This document shows, piece by piece, positions 1-5,682 of a stretch of 12,404 bases of DNA. Numbering within the stretch: position 1 is the stretch's first letter; the number at the start of each line of letters is the position of its first letter. Both the position numbers and the translations under genes were made by a program. The notes under the pieces were generated by a model. That model was not told the origin of the DNA, did not search any database, and saw only the letters and a program-made list of their open reading frames with translations. The stretch is from SLJK01 sp964567295 (GTDB lineage: Bacteria; Bacillota; Dethiobacteria; DTU022; UBA8154), in the NCBI GenBank assembly GCA_964567295.1, contig CAZMLU010000047.1, forward strand, positions 1 through 12,404, given 5' to 3'.

Positions 1-711
1 CAGTTCGATGTATTTGTTGAGCAGGCCTTCGGGGTCGGCGGCGGGCAGGCCCTGGTTGCCACGGGCTACTACGGCTTTCAGGTTCTTGGAGCCCCAGACG
101 GCACCGGTGCCGCAGCGGCCAGCAGCGTTTTTGACGCCGTAGCGGGTGCAGGCATAGCGGACCAGGTTTTCTCCCGCCGGGCCGATGGTTTCTACTTCTA
201 TGTCGCTACCCAGGTCGTGTTTGAACCTGGCGTCAGTCTGGCTGCAGGTCAGGCCCCAGTAGGGCTCGGCGTCTCTTATCTCGATACGGCCGTCTTCTAA
301 GTAGAGGTAAACGGGGCGGTCGGCTTTGCCCAGGATGATGAGGCGGTCGACGCCGGCGTACCTCATTTCCGGACCTAAGAAACCGCCGATATTGGCGTCA
401 CCGATAATGCCTGATTCGGGCGATTTGCAGGTGACGCTGTGGCGGCCGCTGTTGGGCGAGAGGGTGCCAGTCAACAGGCCGGTGCCCAGGATTAGAACGT
501 TGTCGGGGGAGAGGGGGTCGGCACCGGGTTTCAAATACTTGTAGAGGTAATGCATGTTAAGACCGCGACCGCCGACAAAGTTTCTGATGATTTCTTCGCT
601 GGCTTCGGTAAATTCTATGGTGCGGTCGGTCAGGTTTATGACGGCGTTTCTGCATAGGGGACGTTCGGTCTGGTTGACGGAGGCGTTTTTATCTCGGGTT
701 TGCTCGTTCAC
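1..711 (-). CDS. aor: Aldehyde:ferredoxin oxidoreductase (tungsten enzyme), N-terminal 237 residues, cut by window edge
   Basis: Members of this family oxidise aldehydes to carboxylic acids at a tungsten bis-pterin site and pass electrons through a [4Fe-4S] cluster, usually to ferredoxin. The visible part is the N-terminal pterin-binding domain: GGRGL at residues 47-51, SPNSGR at 85-90, GDANIGG at 104-110, and the family hallmark AGRCGTGAVWGSKNLKA at 197-213. The cluster cysteines of the family lie in the missing C-terminal part. The start is the GTG at 711-709, with AGGTG 8 nt upstream. It overlaps the TGA of the preceding oxidoreductase gene by 4 bp (GTGA), which suggests translational coupling. 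About 20 residues precede the usual family start, an N-terminal extension. Third codon positions are strongly G/C. The family also contains BamB-type benzoyl-CoA reductase subunits, but the motifs and neighbours fit an aldehyde oxidoreductase better. Family call firm; substrate unknown. Confidence 0.93.
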   Translation of the reverse strand, partial: MNEQTRDKNASVNQTERPLCRNAVINLTDRTIEFTEASEEIIRNFVGGRGLNMHYLYKYLKPGADPLSPDNVLILGTGLLTGTLSPNSGRHSVTCKSPESGIIGDANIGGFLGPEMRYAGVDRLIILGKADRPVYLYLEDGRIEIRDAEPYWGLTCSQTDARFKHDLGSDIEVETIGPAGENLVRYACTRYGVKNAAGRCGTGAVWGSKNLKAVVARGNQGLPAADPEGLLNKYIEL

Positions 712-2090
712 TGGGATTTCACCTCTTTCCATTCTCTCTTGTCGCGTTCACGCTCGGTCCAGCTTTCTTCGTTGAAGGCTTTGACGTAGGGCCGGGTAGA
801 GCTGTGGGTTTCGGGCCAGGTGATGTTTCGGCCTTCCAGGTCTTCCTGGCGTTTTTTGCGCAGGAAGGCGTAAAGCTGGTATTTTTCGTCGATGATGGAG
901 TCTTTGATGATGCCGACTAACATCTGGTCCCTGATCAGTTCTTTGACGGCACCGCAGAAGTGCAGGTCGCCGATGAAGATGGCGCCTTTGAGGCGGTTGT
1001 CTTTGAAGACCATTTTGGTGTAGATGTTATGGTCGGGGATTTCTTTGGTTTTGACTTCGGCGTTTTCTTCTCCTTCTATTTCGGGGTCGAAAAGGCCCAG
1101 GGAGACGACGGGGACACCGAAAAAGCTGACGGAGTTCATGCCTAGGGAGCCTTCGTAGGGGGTCATCTGCCCGGCCATGCAGTTGCCGGCGTAGCGGCCC
1201 TGCTGGTGGGCGTTGGGCCAGTTGGCGTTAACCATGCTGCGCTGCCTGGGGATGTCGTGTGTTTCGGCAACGTCGCCGGCGGCGAAGATGTCGGCGTAGT
1301 TGGTCTGGAAGTACTGGTTGACCAGGATCCCCTGGTTGGTACTTATGGTGGTGCCTTGCAGCAGGTCCAGGTCGGGAGCGACGCCGGTGGCTATGATGGC
1401 TATCTGGGGCTCCAGTTTCTGGCCGTCGTCCAGGATCAGGCCCGTTAGTTTACCGTTCTCCCCGGTTAATTCTTCTACTTTGCGGCCGGTGAGGATCTTC
1501 AGGCCGCCTCGTTCTAAGACTTTTTGGACCGCGCCGGAGCCTTTTTCGTCCAAAACACGGCTTAAGATACGCGGCAGCAGCTCGATGATGGTTACTTCGG
1601 CGCCGGCTTCGTGTAGGCCGTAGGCGGCACGCATGCCGATGAGGCCCGCTCCGATAACTACTGCTTTGACGCCGGGAAACAGTTTGGCTTTCAGAGCCTT
1701 GGCCTGTTCGTAGGTCTGGAAGGGGCTTACCCCTTCTAAGTCCAACCCCTTCAGGGGCGGGACGGCAGCCTTCGAGCCGGTGGTGATAAGGAGCCGGTCG
1801 TAGTTAATAATGCCGTTATCTGTGCGCAGCTCTTTGGCCACGGGGTCAATGCCCGTGACGGTTACCCCAAGCAGGGTTTCTACCCCGTTGGTCTCGTAGA
1901 AGTCAAAGGGGCGGTAGGGCATGCGGTCTTCTTCTACCTCGCCGGCCAAATAGTGGGCAATTAAGGGACGAGAGTAAATATGTTCTTTTTCGTTGGAAAC
2001 GACGGTGATACTGCCTTGTAAATCATGGCGGCGTATGGATTCTATGGCGCCGGCAGCAGCAGCACTGTTGCCTATTATGACATAGTTCAA
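708..2090 (-). CDS. FAD-dependent NAD(P)-binding oxidoreductase (pyridine-nucleotide disulfide oxidoreductase fold), probable electron partner of AOR
   Basis: This 460-aa flavoprotein is of the rubredoxin/nitrite-reductase-like class. An N-terminal FAD-binding beta-alpha-beta unit (VIIGNSAAAAG, residues 4-14) is followed by an NAD(P)-binding GxGxxG at 147-152 and then ATGVAPD at 234-240. The second FAD motif, FAAGDVAE, is at 269-276. A C-terminal domain lies around 320-400, followed by a charged tail. No CxxxxC redox disulfide is seen, so it is not a thiol reductase. The TTG start at 2090 has GGAGG 9 nt upstream and lies 18 bp after the 63-aa gene. The gene overlaps the AOR gene by 4 bp. In the characterised AorABC complex of Aromatoleum, an FAD subunit (AorC) lets AOR reduce NAD+; this gene is placed to do the same. 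That role is inference; a ferredoxin- or rubredoxin-linked role is the alternative. Confidence 0.9.
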   Translation of the reverse strand: MNYVIIGNSAAAAGAIESIRRHDLQGSITVVSNEKEHIYSRPLIAHYLAGEVEEDRMPYRPFDFYETNGVETLLGVTVTGIDPVAKELRTDNGIINYDRLLITTGSKAAVPPLKGLDLEGVSPFQTYEQAKALKAKLFPGVKAVVIGAGLIGMRAAYGLHEAGAEVTIIELLPRILSRVLDEKGSGAVQKVLERGGLKILTGRKVEELTGENGKLTGLILDDGQKLEPQIAIIATGVAPDLDLLQGTTISTNQGILVNQYFQTNYADIFAAGDVAETHDIPRQRSMVNANWPNAHQQGRYAGNCMAGQMTPYEGSLGMNSVSFFGVPVVSLGLFDPEIEGEENAEVKTKEIPDHNIYTKMVFKDNRLKGAIFIGDLHFCGAVKELIRDQMLVGIIKDSIIDEKYQLYAFLRKKRQEDLEGRNITWPETHSSTRPYVKAFNEESWTERERDKREWKEVKSQ

Positions 2091-2108
2091 GTTTCTCTTC
2101 CTCCTTCT

Positions 2109-2300
2109 TCAGTCTAAGATGTCTGCTACATCAGAGATGTTTAGCTCCAGCATCTTGACGCTGGCCAGGATCCTGTCACAGTTCCTGTCCACACACTGCA
2201 TTCCTCCTGATATCTCCATCAGATAACGGGCGTTCTCTCTTAACTCCTTTATAACTCTGTCCATCTCCTTTATGTCAACATCTGCAGTAAGCACTAACAC
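2109..2300 (-). CDS. Unrecognised 63-aa helical protein with CX4C motif, in the CoA-ligase/AOR operon
   Basis: I do not recognise this protein. It is short, charged and predicted mostly helical, with a Gly-Gly break near residue 32 and a single CX4C pair (QCVDRNC). No signal peptide or membrane segment is visible. It lies between the CoA ligase gene (48 bp) and the flavoprotein gene (18 bp) on the same strand with no terminator, so it is surely co-transcribed. AGGAGG at 2310-2305 supports translation. Spacing is 4 nt to the GTG at 2300 and 10 nt to an in-frame GTG at 2294, so the exact start is uncertain by two codons. Possible roles are a small assembly, electron-transfer or regulatory partner of the AOR/FAD pair. 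This rests only on position; the lone two-cysteine motif is not enough for a normal iron-sulfur cluster. Confidence 0.75.
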   Translation of the reverse strand: MLVLTADVDIKEMDRVIKELRENARYLMEISGGMQCVDRNCDRILASVKMLELNISDVADILD

Positions 2301-2348
2301 TCAACCTCCTTAATCATAATTTTTAATGCTTAAAAACAAGTGGAACAT

Positions 2349-3689
2349 TTAATCATGTTTTCGCTGATCTTTAAAGCGCTGGGCCTTGATCTCGTAACGG
2401 GGCAAACTGCCAAAGGGATGAAATTCGATCTTATAGGCAAGGTTGGTCTTGAGACGCAACTGCCTTGCCAGCTCAGGTAATATTTCTTCGTCCGTGGTGT
2501 TAGCTTCTGGATTCAGCTCTACTTTAAGAGTAATAACATCCGTGTCGCCTTTCTTGGAAACAATGAGCTCGTATTCATCCCCCAGTTCTGCCATCCCACG
2601 AACCACCTCTTCTACAGAAACAGGGCTGAACAGAACACCTTTAACCTTGGTAATATGGTCTACCCTGCCGTGAATACCTCCTTTTAGTAATCGGAAGGTG
2701 CGGCCACATTCACACTGCTCTTCTGCCCACATGCTCACATCCTTGGAGTCAAACCTGATGCAGGGTTGGGCTTCGCGGTCGAAAGCAGTAATAATAATTT
2801 TGCCAGGCTTATTGGGTTCTTCTATTGGCTCCCCGCTTTCTATATCTACCAGTTCAACCAAGAAAAAAGCTTCATTAGGATGCATACCCCCGGGCTGGGC
2901 AGTACATTCATAGGACCACCCTCCAATCTCCGTAGCTCCTACATGGTCATGTACTTTTGCATCCCACGCTTCTTCCATACGTTTTTTGGTAGCAGGAACA
3001 CTGGCACCGGGCTCACCGGCACAAAGGATCTTTTCCACGTTCAAATCCTGAGCATTCATATTTAGTTTGTTACGACATGTTTCTGCCATGCTTAATACGT
3101 ACGTAGGAGTCGCCATAAGAGCGGATGCCTTAAGCTCCTTGATCTTCAACAACCTCTCTTCGGTGTTTAATATTCCACCGGGCACAACTTCGCAACCAAC
3201 TTTTTCACAGCCATAATGCCCGGCCCAGTAAGCTACAAAAACGTTATAACCAAAGGGGATAAACACTCTGTCTGTATTTCTAAATCCCTGTGCCCACAGG
3301 ATATAGGCCCAACTTTCACTCCACCATTCCCAATCCTGCCAGGTATCCGGCTGGTAAACCGGTTGACCGGTAGTGCCGCTGGTCTGATGATACTCGGTAA
3401 CCTTTTCTAACGGCACGCAAAGGCTATCCCCATAGGGCCATGGCTCCTTATACTGAGCGTCACGATAATCTTCCTTCTGGAGGGTTGGCACTTTAGATAT
3501 ATCGTCCCAAGACTTCAGGTCTTCCGGCTTGAATCCGGCTTCGTCATAAAGTCGACGGTACAGCCTGGAGTTGTTATAACCCCACTCCACAATACGCTTA
3601 AACTTTTTAAACTGTAGTTCCCTCAACTTCTCTTGCGGCAGCGTCTCCAGGACAGGATTCCAGTATTTGTCTATACCCTTAACCTCCAC
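2349..3689 (-). CDS. paaK-like: Phenylacetate-CoA ligase family protein (AMP-forming aryl/acyl-CoA ligase)
   Basis: Adenylate-forming enzymes of this type activate a carboxylic acid with ATP and join it to CoA. The 446-aa length matches PaaK. The phosphate-binding loop HQTSGTTGQP is at residues 101-110, the adenine/acid-pocket motif GATEIGG at 251-257, SKDVS at 315-319, and CECGR at 326-330. The hinge GRVDHITKVKG is at 341-351, and the C-terminal catalytic-lysine region PRYEIKAQRF is at 430-439 with K435. GATE and SKDVS replace the YGLSE and TRDLT-like forms of classical phenylacetate ligases, so the acid may differ from phenylacetate. The GTG start at 3689 has AAGGAG 10 nt upstream. A sigma-54 promoter precedes it, and it is first in the operon with the flavoprotein and AOR. 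The inferred task is to thioesterify the acid that AOR makes. Confidence 0.9.
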   Translation of the reverse strand: MEVKGIDKYWNPVLETLPQEKLRELQFKKFKRIVEWGYNNSRLYRRLYDEAGFKPEDLKSWDDISKVPTLQKEDYRDAQYKEPWPYGDSLCVPLEKVTEYHQTSGTTGQPVYQPDTWQDWEWWSESWAYILWAQGFRNTDRVFIPFGYNVFVAYWAGHYGCEKVGCEVVPGGILNTEERLLKIKELKASALMATPTYVLSMAETCRNKLNMNAQDLNVEKILCAGEPGASVPATKKRMEEAWDAKVHDHVGATEIGGWSYECTAQPGGMHPNEAFFLVELVDIESGEPIEEPNKPGKIIITAFDREAQPCIRFDSKDVSMWAEEQCECGRTFRLLKGGIHGRVDHITKVKGVLFSPVSVEEVVRGMAELGDEYELIVSKKGDTDVITLKVELNPEANTTDEEILPELARQLRLKTNLAYKIEFHPFGSLPRYEIKAQRFKDQRKHD

Positions 3690-3736
3690 TATGCATCATC
3701 TCCTTTCAAATGTTTTTCTCACAATATATATATCAT

Positions 3737-3753
3737 TGCAATTATTATGCCAA
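3737..3753 (-). promoter_or_regulatory. Sigma-54 (-24/-12) promoter of the CoA ligase-AOR operon
   Basis: On the minus strand the sequence is TTGGCATAATAATTGCA. It matches TGGCAYR-N4-TTGCW at every defined position, with exactly 10 bp between the invariant GG (-24) and GC (-12). Predicted transcription starts near 3726, giving a leader of about 37 nt before the GTG at 3689. A sigma-54 activator gene lies directly upstream, which supports function. Confidence 0.85.
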
Positions 3754-3837
3754 CACATTTTTACCCCACAAAAAGCTGGTTTTCGGGAGAATATCAGCTC
3801 ATTCGAAACCTAATCAACCGCTAATTCTATTATGCGC

Positions 3838-3881
3838 TGGTCAGTTTTGACTATGGGGCAGCTCCACTTGGTCAAATGTGA
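3838..3881. promoter_or_regulatory. Putative enhancer: two direct copies of TGGTCA-N4-TGA
   Basis: Copies lie at 3838-3850 (TGGTCAGTTTTGA) and 3869-3881 (TGGTCAAATGTGA). Their starts are 31 bp apart, close to three helical turns, so both would face the same side of the DNA. The first copy contains a perfect inverted repeat GTCA-GTTT-TGAC (3840-3851); the second is an imperfect version. They lie 87 and 118 bp upstream of the -24 element, a usual distance for a sigma-54 activator binding site. Binding by the adjacent regulator is inferred. Confidence 0.5.
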
Positions 3882-3897
3882 ACGAGATGCTACTCAT

Positions 3898-3913
3898 AAA
3901 AAACTTTAAAAGT
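3898..3913 (-). terminator. Weak AT-rich hairpin plus T-run after the regulator gene
   Basis: On the minus strand ACTTTTAAAGT (3913-3903) can fold into a short A/T stem followed by a run of six T, about 35 nt beyond the regulator stop at 3948. A second weak hairpin overlaps the stop codon itself. The stems contain almost no G/C, so termination may be partial and read-through into the ligase operon is possible. Confidence 0.3.
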
Positions 3914-3947
3914 CACTATAACCTCAAAAAAAAACGATGGAAAACTT

Positions 3948-5363
3948 TTAATTAAAGTGCTCCTCGCCATTATCAACGCTTTGTTTAATTTTTCTCAGTC
4001 TTCTCGTAAAGCTGGAAAGACTGATCCCTAACATCTCTGCAGCTTCTTGATGAGAATTGCATTGTTCAAGGGCCTTTTTGATTACCGCCAGTTCAAATTC
4101 ACTGACCATCTCTTTTAGGGAGCCCACATTATCATTGACCACAAAATTGGGCATAGCTTTGGATTCGTCAGTGTATGTATCGGAGAGATGTGAGGGAGTT
4201 ATAGTTTCCTGAGACACTGTGATTAACAATCTTTCCACCAGGTTGAACAGTTCACGAATATTACCCGGCCATCTATACAGGGTTAGATGCTTCATGAGAG
4301 CAGGGCTCATTTCTTTATATATTCCATATCTTTGCTTTAATTTAACACTAAAATACTGAATAAGGGCCGGAATATCCTTGGTGCGATCTCTCAAAGGGGG
4401 CACCTCCAGAGGCACTACATATAAACGGTAAAAGAGATCTTGCCTGAACGAACCAGCCCTCACCATCTCCTCCAGGTTTTGATTAGTAGCAGCGATGATA
4501 CGAATATCCAGTGCTCTTGGCCTGGTGCCACCGATACGGACAATTTGTCTGTCCTGTAAAACTCCCAGCAGTTTTGCTTGAACGTCCAAAGGAAGTTCAG
4601 CAATTTCATCCAAGAAAAGGGTACCCTTATCAGCCAATTCAAAAAACCCCGGTTTGCCAGTTTTCAAAGCTCCGGTGAAAGATCCCGGATCGTAACCGAA
4701 AAGCTCGGACTCGATCAAACTGGGAGGGAAAGAAGCGCAGTTAACTTTAACAAATGACCCTTCAGAATGGCGAGGGCTCTTATTGTGAATTAACCGTGCA
4801 ATAAGTTCTTTCCCTACTCCTGTCTCACCGTAAATGATAGCTGTAGAATCCACCTGTGCTACATGCACGGCAAGTTCTACCAAAGACTCCATCTCCTTAC
4901 TGTTTACAACTATTTCATATTCACCATCATCAATACTAACTAACCTGTAGGGAAAACCCTGTTCCAGGGAATATGGTTCGTAGGGTTGAAGTTCAGCCGC
5001 CTCCTCTCCACTGGAGGGATAAACTTCGAAACTACGGATGTTGCAGACTACCCTTTCCAACCTTCCGGATGAATCCAGCACCGGTGAGGCGGTATTAAGA
5101 AGTCTTTTCCCCGCTATAGTTTTCACCTCTCGCGTCACCGTTTTTCTCTGTTCCAGGGATTCAAGGGTGGCAGAGTGGTTAATTAATTTCTCCTTAATCA
5201 GGTCACGTATATTCCTTCCAAGGTGTGTTTTTACATTGAGACCGGAAATGCTTTCAATAGCCGGGTTAACATAGAGGATCTTTCCCTGCGGATCTGATAT
5301 TAAAAGGGCATCACTGGAGTGGGTTAAAAGGGTCCTTAATTCTCCCATGCTTTCCCTTTGCAA
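3948..5363 (-). CDS. PAS-domain sigma-54-dependent transcriptional activator (enhancer-binding protein)
   Basis: This protein would activate RNA polymerase with sigma-54 through ATP hydrolysis. Counting from the TTG at 5363 (471 aa), a PAS sensor domain covers about 10-110. The AAA+ domain follows, with Walker A GETGVGKE at 179-186 and the sigma-54 contact loop GSFTGA at 227-232, a variant of GAFTGA. Walker B TLFLDE is at 248-253, and FRQDLFYRL near 306-314 carries the arginine fingers. A Fis-type helix-turn-helix ends the protein (about 438-457). There is no ACT or response-regulator receiver domain, so the signal is probably a small molecule bound by PAS. I chose TTG 5363 because GGAGG lies 8 nt upstream. 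TTG 5378 has no ribosome site, and ATG 5348, with a weak AAGG, is possible. The likely target is the -24/-12 promoter downstream at 3737-3753. Confidence 0.92.
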   Translation of the reverse strand: MQRESMGELRTLLTHSSDALLISDPQGKILYVNPAIESISGLNVKTHLGRNIRDLIKEKLINHSATLESLEQRKTVTREVKTIAGKRLLNTASPVLDSSGRLERVVCNIRSFEVYPSSGEEAAELQPYEPYSLEQGFPYRLVSIDDGEYEIVVNSKEMESLVELAVHVAQVDSTAIIYGETGVGKELIARLIHNKSPRHSEGSFVKVNCASFPPSLIESELFGYDPGSFTGALKTGKPGFFELADKGTLFLDEIAELPLDVQAKLLGVLQDRQIVRIGGTRPRALDIRIIAATNQNLEEMVRAGSFRQDLFYRLYVVPLEVPPLRDRTKDIPALIQYFSVKLKQRYGIYKEMSPALMKHLTLYRWPGNIRELFNLVERLLITVSQETITPSHLSDTYTDESKAMPNFVVNDNVGSLKEMVSEFELAVIKKALEQCNSHQEAAEMLGISLSSFTRRLRKIKQSVDNGEEHFN

Positions 5364-5374
5364 GAATAGTGCCT
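5359..5374 (-). promoter_or_regulatory. Possible second -24/-12 element at the 5' end of the regulator gene
   Basis: The minus strand reads AGGCACTATTCTTGCA, which keeps GG-N10-GC and matches 10 of 12 defined sigma-54 consensus positions. The predicted +1 is 5348, exactly the A of an in-frame ATG, so a transcript from here would be leaderless. The same bases contain the GGAGG proposed as a ribosome site for TTG 5363. Only one of these readings may be true; chance is also possible. Confidence 0.25.
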
Positions 5375-5378
5375 CCAA

Positions 5379-5682
5379 TCTTTTGTATTACAATAATCTT
5401 TTTGACTTTCCATTCCACATATCTATGTGATAAGATATTCTATCTCATTTTATATATTATCATAATTGCTGGTCTTGGAAAAGATAAAATAATGTGCCCT
5501 CTGCCTGAGGAATATATGGTAAAAAGTAGATGCCGAAATTAAATTTCACTAAGAGTTTCTTATATGCGAATACTATACTACAAGGAAAAAATGAAGTAAT
5601 ATAGAATAATTAATATTGTAAAGGGTTAATTGATAAAGCCTGTTCAATTAATAGCACTATATTCTTAGAAGAGGTGTAAACA
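5379..5682. other. AT-rich divergent intergenic region between regulator and activase genes
   Basis: No gene is evident. The spacer must hold promoters for both divergent genes, but I found no convincing -35/-10 pair. No GG-N10-GC sigma-54 element faces the activase gene. Short inverted repeats are present: CACAT-ATCT-ATGTG (5416-5429), AGATA-TTC-TATCT (5433-5445), and the wider pair TGATAA/TTATCA (5428-5433 and 5457-5462). They could be operator half-sites, but in such AT-rich DNA they are weak evidence. Confidence 0.4.

Noticed and set aside
1..711. AOR gene considered as a BamB-type benzoyl-CoA reductase subunit
   Set aside because: The visible motifs (SPNSGR, AGRCGTGAVWGSKNLKA) and the FAD/CoA-ligase neighbours fit an aldehyde oxidoreductase, and no other Bam genes are present; the missing C-terminus prevents full exclusion.
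960..1623. Several plus-strand open frames of 60-107 codons opposite the FAD oxidoreductase gene
   Set aside because: They are antisense shadows in G+C-rich coding DNA, repetitive in Val/Gly or Ser/Pro/Arg, without ribosome sites.
3679..3699. Mini-ORF (two ATG codons, about six residues) overlapping the ligase GTG start
   Set aside because: The ribosome site AAGGAG directly abuts its ATG, which leaves no spacing for initiation there; the site fits the GTG instead.
5416..5429. Inverted repeat CACAT-ATCT-ATGTG considered as a Crp/Fnr-type site
   Set aside because: The half-sites are in the wrong order and spacing for TGTGA-N6-TCACA, and the region is rich in chance AT palindromes.
5492..5542. 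16-codon ORF in the divergent spacer as a possible leader peptide
   Set aside because: Only a weak purine stretch precedes it, no terminator or anti-terminator hairpin follows, and such short frames are common by chance.
5461..5682. Search for a -24/-12 promoter facing the activase gene
   Set aside because: Every GG dinucleotide was checked for GC ten bases later and none gave an acceptable TTGC element.
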